Source: a virus
Virus record (IMG/VR): IMGVR_UViG_3300036770_006688
Location: 1 to 24,324 of that record
Strand: one strand, 5' to 3'
DNA: 24,324 bases
Under the pieces are notes generated by a model that was not told where the DNA came from, searched no databases, and saw only the letters and a list, made by a program, of their open reading frames with translations. The position numbers and the translations under genes were made by a program. Of the stretch, positions 1-8,631 are shown piece by piece. Position 1 is the stretch's first letter; every line of letters starts with the position of its first letter.

Positions 1-655
1 GTTTTATGAGAGCAGTTAAGTATTGTTTTAAAAAACTGTCATTCCAGACTTTAGTAGAATCCGTGGGATCTAAAGCTCTATAACAATCAATTAAAATAAT
101 ATTTCCTGGAGAAACTGTTTTCCAATCGATATCAATATAAAGTTTAGTATCTCTTTTATTAAATCTTACCATTGTATCTGGACTTAATATCCAGTCTAAA
201 TCTTCAAGATATCTTTTAGTCATAAAATATGTTAAGATATCCGTAGATCCCCAATAATAGATATCATTTAAAAATAATTGATATTTAAAATTAAACATTC
301 CATAACCAAGACTATTCCCACCAAAAAGTTTAAATATTTTATTTATACCTATAATGTGGTCAGGTACTTCGATATAATTTGAATTTTCTTGATATGTATA
401 AGTTTTTGCTATTCCTACTTTAGATAATTCACCCTCTTGTGTTTTTCCTTGGGCTCTATCTATATCTTCTTGACTAATCTCATATTTTAAAATAGTTTGG
501 GCAACACCGTCAAAATGACGTTCTTGAAAAAATTGAACGGCATCATCAACAAGATCTTCAATTTGTTCATCGGCAACATTAATTTCTAAAACTGGAGCCC
601 CAAGTTTTCGTTTACAGTAGTCGATAAGTTCTTGTCTTGAAGAAGGTTTAGCCAT
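1..655 (-). CDS. 13: Neck protein gp13, T4-like (partial, C-terminus off the left edge)
   Basis: This is the start of the T4-type neck protein gp13, which with gp14 forms the connector between filled head and tail. I translated 218 residues by hand from the ATG at 655 with no stop before the window edge. Near the N-terminus it reads MAKPSSRQELIDYCKRKLGA, then a VLEINV strand, an acidic helix (DEQIEDLVDDAVQFF) and the motif HFDGV at about residue 50. T4 gp13, as I recall it, has the same LGAP...HFDGV block. The last visible residues (VWNDSFLKQYLTALIK) align with the T4 segment around its WVKDWATALAK. T4 gp13 is 309 residues; by that alignment perhaps 50 residues are missing here. It follows the 74-residue gene by 19 bases and is last in this minus-strand series, as gene 13 follows the baseplate genes in T4. 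No Shine-Dalgarno is visible before the start. Confidence 0.87.
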   Translation of the reverse strand, partial: MAKPSSRQELIDYCKRKLGAPVLEINVADEQIEDLVDDAVQFFQERHFDGVAQTILKYEISQEDIDRAQGKTQEGELSKVGIAKTYTYQENSNYIEVPDHIIGINKIFKLFGGNSLGYGMFNFKYQLFLNDIYYWGSTDILTYFMTKRYLEDLDWILSPDTMVRFNKRDTKLYIDIDWKTVSPGNIILIDCYRALDPTDSTKVWNDSFLKQYLTALIK

Positions 656-674
656 AGTTTAAATACTATTTTAA

Positions 675-899
675 TTATTTAACATCAATAAAATTTAAAA
701 GTAAATTCTTTAATTCACTAATTTCATTTTTTATATCATTAATTTGATTTTGCATATAATCTACTTTTTTTGCTGAATTTAACTGTCTTTTATAATTTTC
801 AACATAATTTCTATATGCTTCTTCATCAGCATTCACAATTCCATTAGATAATGGGTCCCTATAAAGATTATCTTTATCTTTTACTTTTATATATTTCAT
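675..899 (-). CDS. Small conserved-looking coiled-coil protein, function unknown
   Basis: A 74-residue protein of unknown function. It starts MKYIKVKDKDNLYRD, followed by a short segment with a PLSNGIVN turn. The C-terminal third (about residues 44-72) is a predicted coiled coil: hydrophobic residues recur at heptad spacing in MQNQINDIKNEISELKNLL. It has no signal peptide or membrane segment and is rich in Lys, Asn and Asp. It begins two bases after the stop of the giant DUF4815 gene and ends 19 bases before gp13, so it is probably co-translated with structural genes. I recall similar short ORFs beside gp13 in marine T4-like phages but cannot check this. It could be a small virion protein, an assembly factor or a chaperone for the large neighbour; none of these is shown by the sequence. 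That it is a real gene is supported by tight packing and frame fit. Confidence 0.8.
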   Translation of the reverse strand: MKYIKVKDKDNLYRDPLSNGIVNADEEAYRNYVENYKRQLNSAKKVDYMQNQINDIKNEISELKNLLLNFIDVK

Positions 900-901
900 A
901 A

Positions 902-3900
902 TTAGATTTTAGGTTTAACTGTTGCTATTGCTCTTAATTGTCTAATTAAAGGAGGTGTGGCTTGATTACTACTTGCCATAACTATTTTAATAGCAAAGGA
1001 GGTAAAATCTGGAAGATCATCAACTGAATATTCATAATCTTTAAATGATCTATCTGAACCTTCTTCTACAAATGTATCGGATGATCCATCATTTTTTGAT
1101 GGATCAATTACTCTTTTAATCCCAACCCCATCTATTTGATAATTAGAATATCCTGGGAATAATTCAAAGGATGGAGTTGCATTAGTCTCATCAGCTCTAA
1201 AAATTTGATAAAGAACTCTAACATCATTCAAGTTATTTCTACTTGCACTCAAAATAATTTTTAAAGAATTTGCTGGAATTTTAAGTTTAGTTATTTTTGA
1301 AATGTAAATTGTATTATGTTTGTCATTGTTAATACTTCTAACTCCCGTATCTGTTGAATATGTAGATAGCTCCCCTATTCCATTAGGATTATTAATTAAA
1401 TTAGAACTCAACGTAACAGCAGAATTTATAGTGTCAATAACAGGTGAGACTCTTGGATCTAAAGTTGACATTAAAAACTCAAGTGTTAAAGATCTATTGC
1501 CAGGAGATTCTTCTATAAATCTTGCCTCATTAACCTTAGAACATATTAATTTTGGCTCATTAAAATATACTTGTGAATATAATGGAACAACTTCAAATCC
1601 TCGATCTACGAATGATTTTTCATTTCCTCCTACACTAGTTCCAGTAAATGTTCTTATTCTAGATTCAATATTAGTTTTAACTGGAACGATGTTGGCGACA
1701 TTTATGTTAATGGATTCATATTGAATATTATTTGATACCACAACACCAGATTGACCCCCTTGAACATTTCGTCTAAAATACAGATCACTTGTTCTACTTC
1801 TACCGATTGAATTGCCGTCAAAATCGGTAGCCCCCATATCAATTTTAATATAATAGCTATTTAAATCAATTGGGAACATCCCGGTATTGGTAGAATCTAC
1901 TTCCGCAAAATTATGAATTTTATTAATTCTTCTCAAAGAAACTCCATTGAATTCATATTTGTAAACAAAGGTATTTGCAGAATAAGAAATTGATTGAGTC
2001 CCATCAATTGAACGAGTAATACCCGTTAATGTATTAGCTGTTATGCCAGTATATCTAATTATTTCCTTTCCTATTATCACATATCCAGGATTAACTGGGC
2101 TAACTGATAACCCCTCAAAGATATCAAATCCACTTGTGGAAATAACAGGAATACTATTGGTTTCATTTGCGGAAACGGAAGAAGAAATTTTAGTATTTAC
2201 TTCACTGTTTAATGGTCTAAAGTCACTTATTTCCACATAATTTTCAAATGAATGCATTCCATGATTTTGTTGATATATTTTCATATGTAATCCATCATAA
2301 TATTGATCTTCAACTATGGAAGATATTGTAACTCCTGGTCCAATTGAAGTGGTCAGACCAGAAGCATTAATATAATTTACTGTGGACACTCCTACTGTAA
2401 ATGTTCCTTGGACTTCATCTAATAGGAAAGTATTTAAAGAATTTAAGGTAGATACGGTTAATTTCCCATCAATTCCTACTCCTTGACCTAAAGGTGGAAT
2501 AATTAAAGAATCCCCAACTTGATACCCTATACCACCATTGGTTATAGTAACAGAGTTTATAACACTACTTGCGACCCCAATAGTTGCTACTGCACCTTGT
2601 CCAACCCCAGTTTCCGTAACTAATTGAACTCCAACATAAGTTCCATTAGTATATCCTATTCCTGGATTTAAAATAGTGGTAGTTGAAATACTTCCAGCAA
2701 TCCCAATAAGAGTACCTGATGCATCCCCTTGAGTTATAGTTACTCCAGTAGAAATATTTGAAGAATACCCTGTCGATCCAACCCCGACTACAATTCTCTT
2801 AGAGAGAAATTCAAATTGGTTTGGTCCAGTCACTGTTACTTTTTTATTACCTAGAGCTAATTGCGGATTAAAGAACTTCACAATTCCTTCAGATTTAAAA
2901 TCAGCCCTATAAATTTTATACTTAAGATCTTCTAATTGAGATGGTGTCCAGACACTTCCATTTTGCGATTTGAACATGCTACCCAATGTAGGTTGTTTAG
3001 AAACTTGAACACCAGTTGAAATGTCATTTTCACCCAATAAAGTAACAAATACTCTATAGTTTGGACTGTTTGAAATTAACACTATAGCATATTCAGCTTG
3101 AGTTTGACTAGCTATAGGGGCTTGTCGAACACTCTGCTGTTGAGGTCCTTGTAGATATACTGGAGACGGGAAGGTGAATCTAGTAGGAACTGTACCATCA
3201 ACAGAAAGATTTATTTGATCTGGAGTAAGTGTAACCTCAGAAAATGGAACAACAACATTACTAGGAACTCCAGCAAGAAGTGGTCTTATTTGAAGAGTTA
3301 CTGGAATGTTATCGGTATCTCTTGTCTCAAAATAAACTTCAATTGAAGTTAAAAATATTCCAGTATCCTCAAAAACATAGAATGATTGAGCTAATGGGTC
3401 ATATGGTTGCGAGATTTGAGTAGAACCTGGAGTTACATTTTCAGTTATAGTAGTAGTATTAGTTGTAATATTTGTTATTGTTGTAGTGTTAATGTTTTGT
3501 GATGGTATAATCGTAATATTTCTAGTAGTTAAAATATTATTCTCTGAAATATTTGTTATAGCACTAGATGTAAATTTAGATTCTGCACTGCTTTCATTAA
3601 TCCTAGAATTTGGAATAAATTCAACAAGTTGAATTTGATCTAAGGACTCAGTGTCTATTATGGTAAAAGTATTTTCACCATTTATCCAGCTTGGATTTCC
3701 TACTATATTTGGGTTTGGTACATAGAATGATCCAATTAATCTACCACCATTATCGGAAATAAGTCTAATTGAATTAATTTTTGCAACTGCATTGGAAGAT
3801 TGTCCAATAATTGTCATATTTGGAGATACTTGACCATAATAATTAACTTCAGAGGGTAATTCTAATGATCTTGTATCAACATTAAGAGTTGTAGATGTTT

Positions 3901-6900
3901 CACTGTAGTTTTGCTCAAATGGTTGTTGAGTATATGGATTTAACTCAAAAGTTTCACTTGGGGAGTCAAATACTCCTAATTTATGATTAGGGGAGCATAA
4001 TCTAAAAGATATTCTTTGATTGGTAAAAGTTGGATCTGATATTACAGTTTCTCCGACTCTAAATTTACCAGAAATCATTTCAATTTCTAATAATTTCGGG
4101 GTGATGTAATTATCAATATTGACCCCTTGGAAAAATGCATAGAATTTTGTTCTTGGTTTTAATCCTTTAGCATCAAATTCTATATTTCTACTTCTTAGAT
4201 ATCTTACAGGTTCAGTATAATGTGAAAGTGAATTGGAAGATGATTCAGTTTCGACAATTTGTTCTGGGGAAATTGTTGAGATTGTATTAGTATTAGTAAC
4301 AGTTGAAGTAGTTGAATTTACACTAGTAGTTATTGTATCTGGGGTATATTCTAATATTCCTCCCCTACCAACACCACCAACTTGCATTGAATTTATAAAT
4401 TCTTGAGCAACATCCACTGGGACATACTGTGAGAGTAGTCCAAGATCTCCTTGAGTCCAATGAAGACCATCAATTCTGATAGTTGAATCGTTTACAATTT
4501 CAAGAGTTCTAACATCTCCTTTAGAATTTTCTCCGATAACAAGGGCACTTCTGGATCCCATTCTTCTAGATCCAGCAACAGCATATGTCCCACCCTCAGC
4601 TATTCGCATTCTTGCATTTTCCAAATAATCAAATTGGTCGATACCACTTTGAGAATCTGGTGGGTTTGTATAAACTACTTCATTTTCATTTACATTATTG
4701 ACTACTGTAATATTAACATCAGGTAAAGGATCAGAAACAGTTTTAACTTCATTATAACTATTTGTCGTAATAGCCTTTTCGTCAATCCAAGTATCAACTG
4801 GAGGGTTTAGAGTAAGTAATCCAGACCAATAGCGAACTAAAAATGCAGTAACACTTTCCGTTCTGGTAGCTAATAACTGCTGATCATAAATTACTTCATC
4901 ATAATTTAATGTTATTAAGTCTCCAGTTTTTTTAACTCCCACTGAACCCAAATCAGTAACATAACTTTGATCTGCATTTGAATTAAATGTTTGCCCAACT
5001 CCTAAAATCGCTTCAGAACCTAGCTGAAGATCCAGTGACGTTGTGTAATGTAGGGGACGTAATATTTTCTTTTCTTTATCTATGGCTGCCTTAAAATTTA
5101 CATTTTGAAGATCATGATAAGCATGATTTTTAAAATCATCAACGAAAAATCCAGATTTAAACCTATCAAGTCCAGTTTCAGCATCTTTGATTGTAAAATT
5201 TTCTGTTTTACTTTCTAAAGCTGATAAAACGGAAAACTCTTCTACTCTACTAATTCTATCTTCAAGTAAAGAAATATCATCCATTCGATACCTCTTATGC
5301 GCTGACATATTAACTAATATATTTTTTACATCATAAACATAAGGAGGGATGTTTATTACCGCAATGTCGAACGCATTTGTTTTAAATTGGGGAGGTCTAG
5401 GGATGTCTGATGGAATGCCTTGAACTACCTCAAAAGTTCCATCTTGATTTAGAAATACTACATCAATTCTAGGAAGATAATAAGAATAAGTTAAAATAAG
5501 ATTTTCTTCTGGTGCTAATATATAATTAGAATATTGACCATCAGCGGAAAAATTTCTTGAATTAAATTCAAATGGAGATCTGTTGCTGAGAGAATAAGGA
5601 GCAACTCTAGGTCTAATATCAATATAATCAGTTAGTCTTATATTATTAAAATAAGGAATATTATGTTTGAAATTTTCTACTTGATAACTATTTACTGATA
5701 TAAACTCTCCAGTATCATTTGAATCTATTGCATAATTTTGGAATACAACTTTTATTTTCCTAGAGGGTTCAATAACATTACTTTTCCTTATTATTCTAGA
5801 GTAATCCAAAATGGTTTCTCTTTGACCATCATCAAATATGAAATTTTGTGTGATATTACTATCACCTAATGTTCTATTAACTACTAAAGCTTGGATATTA
5901 GAATCTTTAGAGATAATAACTTCGTTATCGGTAAATTTAAAAGAATTTAAATAAACGTATTCCAACTCATCTGAATTTACTAACCCGACAATTAATCCAA
6001 CTGCACCTGATGTTTGACCAATAATTTGCTCCCCAACAAACAAATCTTGATTGCTGTTTGTTGGTCCACTAAAAGAACTTAATTGTAATTTTGGTAATTG
6101 AGGATCCTGAGAATTAGCTGATTCATATACTGCTAATACTCTAACAACATCTGGGACATTTAAACAAATCTCTTCATCTTGAACTCTAGTACCATAAACT
6201 TGACTATATGTAAGCCCATCATTGAGGGTAGTAGTTCCAATTCCAGATGAAGAAAATTTAGAATTACTTATGGTTAAAATTGATGCTTTATTTAATTTTT
6301 TATTTTTAGAATTAGCGTTAATATTTCTTACGGTTGCTATTACAGTAGCAGTACCAGATGTTTTAGTTAAACCACTAAATTGAATTTGTTTTCCAGAAGA
6401 ATCTAAAATTGTAAATTTATCTCTCCTAAGAGGTTCAATTGATCCATCTGAGTAAGAAATTAAAAATTTATCTTCATCGAATGAATCAAAAAATACATCA
6501 TCTTCAATTATTGTTAATGCAATAGTTCCAGAATTTATAGTTTGATTAGTAAATACTCTTCGTTGCTTTATTTCACTACTGTCTAAACTTAATGAAGATA
6601 CATTACTCCTGTTTAATTTAGTAAGAAGGGATGAATTTTGAGAGTATATTGATGGAGCTAATTTTATTAAATTTGTTACTGATTTATTTGATGTTGGAAG
6701 TTTTCCATCGCATATATCAGAAACAGTAGTTATACCAGAAATAGTAAAACTTGCCCCATTAGTAGAGAGTGTTTCAACTTTGTTATAAATTACATCATTT
6801 CCAGAATCATTTGGATATGATATAATATCACCAGATTTTATTGAATTTATAAAATTAATATTAATTCCAGCTGATACTGTACTAATTCCACCTGAGGCAG

Positions 6901-8626
6901 CGGTTATATTAAATTGAGTTCCTTGAGGTGCAATATATATTTTATTTTCTAAAATTAAATCAGCATTAAACGTAGAAATGCCAGTATTTGAGTATATGGA
7001 TCGTATATCTTCAGTAGAATAGTCAGTTACGCTATTAATTAATCTACCATTATCAATACCATTTATAGATATAGGTTCATTTTCAGAAAATTTACCAGAA
7101 ACTTGATATAAAACTAGTTCGGTTGAATTAGTAATACTCTGTCTCAAGTACCCGGAAGCATTACTTCTTTTTCCTTTAATAAATGCAGGGATATTTTGTG
7201 TTATTGAGCTACTAAGAGTTATTTTTGTAAAAGTTTGAATATCAAAAAGTCTTATGTTTAAAATACTAGTATCATCAACATAGCTACTTTCTGGAATATA
7301 GTCATATACTCTTGCTACCCCAATAGTAGTACCAGCGGCCACAGAAGTATTTTCAGTTAATCTAGAATCTCTTAGATCTATAGTAGTATTAGTCCCGAGC
7401 CCAATATATGGGGAACCATAAACATTATTAAGAGCGATTAGCTGGCCCGCATTATATGGAATAACTTGATTTTTTAATGTATTAGTGGTTCTAGTTTTTG
7501 GTACTTCTAATAATCTAGGAGATATTGTTTCAACGTCGTATCCATTCACATAGGCTTTACCTGAACCTATTTCATATATCATTACATCTTCAGATGGGGT
7601 ATTTCCATTTATAGTTTTTTGATTATAAAAGTAAACACCATTATTAAGAACCCTGTCGTTTAGACAATCTCTAACAAATAAAGTAAATGGTTTTACATAA
7701 TAGTCCCCATTAGTGTCGGCAGTTCTTCTTGCTAACTCATCTCTAATAAGACTGTATTGAGTATTTTTATTAAAAAATTGAGGAACCCCCTTTATAATTC
7801 TTAAAATCTCTACAAAATTATCTGGAGAATCGTCTATGTTATATTTTTTAAGTTCTAATTCAATTTGAAATCTGTCCGCCCCAGGAGCAGCATAATTTGA
7901 AAATCCTTGAGAATTATCATAAAGATTCTCATCCTCAAGAGCAGTTACTATTCTTTCAACAATATTAAATCCAACTTTATATGATGGCTGAGTACCATAT
8001 TGATCGAGTAATATTCTTTGCTGGTTTACTTTAGCGAAAATTCCTCTTACGAAATATACACCAGATGCAATATTAACTGCAGATCCATCTGAAGTCGCAT
8101 TTGATGTAATTGTAGAACATATTTCTTGACCACTTTGAATGGTTATCCCAGAATAAGTTATATTAGTTTCGGTTATTATTGGCTCACCATCAAAGAAAAC
8201 CTTATTTTCAAATTCTACACCACCACTTTCAAGATATTGTACATATAGAGTATAATTGTTTCTTTCAGATAAACTTTTATCTAAAACATATACTACTCTT
8301 GCACTTACTCCACTTAATGCACCTCTAATTCTTTTATCTAAAATTTCATTAAAATAAGCTGAAATAGGTATATTGTTAAACTCGGATTCAATTTCTACAG
8401 CGTGGAATGGATTATCTAAAGAAAGTTGACCAGGGATTACAACTGAACCTTCCTTAAAAATATGATTTCCAAATTGCTCAATTTGATTTTGAAGTATTGA
8501 TTGTATATTACTTAGTTCTCTAGCTTGAACTGGATAACCAGGCTTAAATAATACCTTATAGTAATTATCATCTACATTAAAATCATCAAAATAAGGAGAT
8601 ACATTTAAATTAGTTTCTTGTGGCAT
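902..8626 (-). CDS. Giant DUF4815-containing virion structural protein, probable outer baseplate or fibre-attachment protein
   Basis: A 2574-residue structural protein. Residues ~10-60 (YFDDFNVDDNYYKVLFKPG, then YPVQARELSNIQSILQNQ) are the hallmark start of DUF4815, known from tail or baseplate proteins of marine myoviruses. A later block (about residues 1000-1170) contains the IPPY motif and a helical segment (RYRMDDISLLEDRISRVEEF). Two Thr/Asn-rich linkers (about 1433-1455 and 1704-1734) separate further domains. From ~1743 comes a DPLAQSF block, with VTLQIRPLLAGVP and later FPSPVYL, of a type seen in phage tail proteins. Residues ~1980-2040 hold two NPGIGY-type repeats and ~2158-2215 an 'insert G, E-I-I-R-Y, T-R-S' repeat shared with its neighbours. 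It lies between gp8 and gp13, where T4 has gp9-gp12 and wac, so I infer an outer baseplate role, possibly receptor contact. It starts five bases after the gp8 stop. Confidence 0.92.
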   Translation of the reverse strand: MPQETNLNVSPYFDDFNVDDNYYKVLFKPGYPVQARELSNIQSILQNQIEQFGNHIFKEGSVVIPGQLSLDNPFHAVEIESEFNNIPISAYFNEILDKRIRGALSGVSARVVYVLDKSLSERNNYTLYVQYLESGGVEFENKVFFDGEPIITETNITYSGITIQSGQEICSTITSNATSDGSAVNIASGVYFVRGIFAKVNQQRILLDQYGTQPSYKVGFNIVERIVTALEDENLYDNSQGFSNYAAPGADRFQIELELKKYNIDDSPDNFVEILRIIKGVPQFFNKNTQYSLIRDELARRTADTNGDYYVKPFTLFVRDCLNDRVLNNGVYFYNQKTINGNTPSEDVMIYEIGSGKAYVNGYDVETISPRLLEVPKTRTTNTLKNQVIPYNAGQLIALNNVYGSPYIGLGTNTTIDLRDSRLTENTSVAAGTTIGVARVYDYIPESSYVDDTSILNIRLFDIQTFTKITLSSSITQNIPAFIKGKRSNASGYLRQSITNSTELVLYQVSGKFSENEPISINGIDNGRLINSVTDYSTEDIRSIYSNTGISTFNADLILENKIYIAPQGTQFNITAASGGISTVSAGININFINSIKSGDIISYPNDSGNDVIYNKVETLSTNGASFTISGITTVSDICDGKLPTSNKSVTNLIKLAPSIYSQNSSLLTKLNRSNVSSLSLDSSEIKQRRVFTNQTINSGTIALTIIEDDVFFDSFDEDKFLISYSDGSIEPLRRDKFTILDSSGKQIQFSGLTKTSGTATVIATVRNINANSKNKKLNKASILTISNSKFSSSGIGTTTLNDGLTYSQVYGTRVQDEEICLNVPDVVRVLAVYESANSQDPQLPKLQLSSFSGPTNSNQDLFVGEQIIGQTSGAVGLIVGLVNSDELEYVYLNSFKFTDNEVIISKDSNIQALVVNRTLGDSNITQNFIFDDGQRETILDYSRIIRKSNVIEPSRKIKVVFQNYAIDSNDTGEFISVNSYQVENFKHNIPYFNNIRLTDYIDIRPRVAPYSLSNRSPFEFNSRNFSADGQYSNYILAPEENLILTYSYYLPRIDVVFLNQDGTFEVVQGIPSDIPRPPQFKTNAFDIAVINIPPYVYDVKNILVNMSAHKRYRMDDISLLEDRISRVEEFSVLSALESKTENFTIKDAETGLDRFKSGFFVDDFKNHAYHDLQNVNFKAAIDKEKKILRPLHYTTSLDLQLGSEAILGVGQTFNSNADQSYVTDLGSVGVKKTGDLITLNYDEVIYDQQLLATRTESVTAFLVRYWSGLLTLNPPVDTWIDEKAITTNSYNEVKTVSDPLPDVNITVVNNVNENEVVYTNPPDSQSGIDQFDYLENARMRIAEGGTYAVAGSRRMGSRSALVIGENSKGDVRTLEIVNDSTIRIDGLHWTQGDLGLLSQYVPVDVAQEFINSMQVGGVGRGGILEYTPDTITTSVNSTTSTVTNTNTISTISPEQIVETESSSNSLSHYTEPVRYLRSRNIEFDAKGLKPRTKFYAFFQGVNIDNYITPKLLEIEMISGKFRVGETVISDPTFTNQRISFRLCSPNHKLGVFDSPSETFELNPYTQQPFEQNYSETSTTLNVDTRSLELPSEVNYYGQVSPNMTIIGQSSNAVAKINSIRLISDNGGRLIGSFYVPNPNIVGNPSWINGENTFTIIDTESLDQIQLVEFIPNSRINESSAESKFTSSAITNISENNILTTRNITIIPSQNINTTTITNITTNTTTITENVTPGSTQISQPYDPLAQSFYVFEDTGIFLTSIEVYFETRDTDNIPVTLQIRPLLAGVPSNVVVPFSEVTLTPDQINLSVDGTVPTRFTFPSPVYLQGPQQQSVRQAPIASQTQAEYAIVLISNSPNYRVFVTLLGENDISTGVQVSKQPTLGSMFKSQNGSVWTPSQLEDLKYKIYRADFKSEGIVKFFNPQLALGNKKVTVTGPNQFEFLSKRIVVGVGSTGYSSNISTGVTITQGDASGTLIGIAGSISTTTILNPGIGYTNGTYVGVQLVTETGVGQGAVATIGVASSVINSVTITNGGIGYQVGDSLIIPPLGQGVGIDGKLTVSTLNSLNTFLLDEVQGTFTVGVSTVNYINASGLTTSIGPGVTISSIVEDQYYDGLHMKIYQQNHGMHSFENYVEISDFRPLNSEVNTKISSSVSANETNSIPVISTSGFDIFEGLSVSPVNPGYVIIGKEIIRYTGITANTLTGITRSIDGTQSISYSANTFVYKYEFNGVSLRRINKIHNFAEVDSTNTGMFPIDLNSYYIKIDMGATDFDGNSIGRSRTSDLYFRRNVQGGQSGVVVSNNIQYESININVANIVPVKTNIESRIRTFTGTSVGGNEKSFVDRGFEVVPLYSQVYFNEPKLICSKVNEARFIEESPGNRSLTLEFLMSTLDPRVSPVIDTINSAVTLSSNLINNPNGIGELSTYSTDTGVRSINNDKHNTIYISKITKLKIPANSLKIILSASRNNLNDVRVLYQIFRADETNATPSFELFPGYSNYQIDGVGIKRVIDPSKNDGSSDTFVEEGSDRSFKDYEYSVDDLPDFTSFAIKIVMASSNQATPPLIRQLRAIATVKPKI

Positions 8627-8631
8627 AATAA

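Noticed and set aside
1320-1724. Plus-strand open frame of 134 residues opposite the DUF4815 gene
   Set aside because: It lies wholly antisense to a well-supported gene and has no recognisable domain or ribosome-binding site; its composition looks like a shadow of the minus-strand codons.
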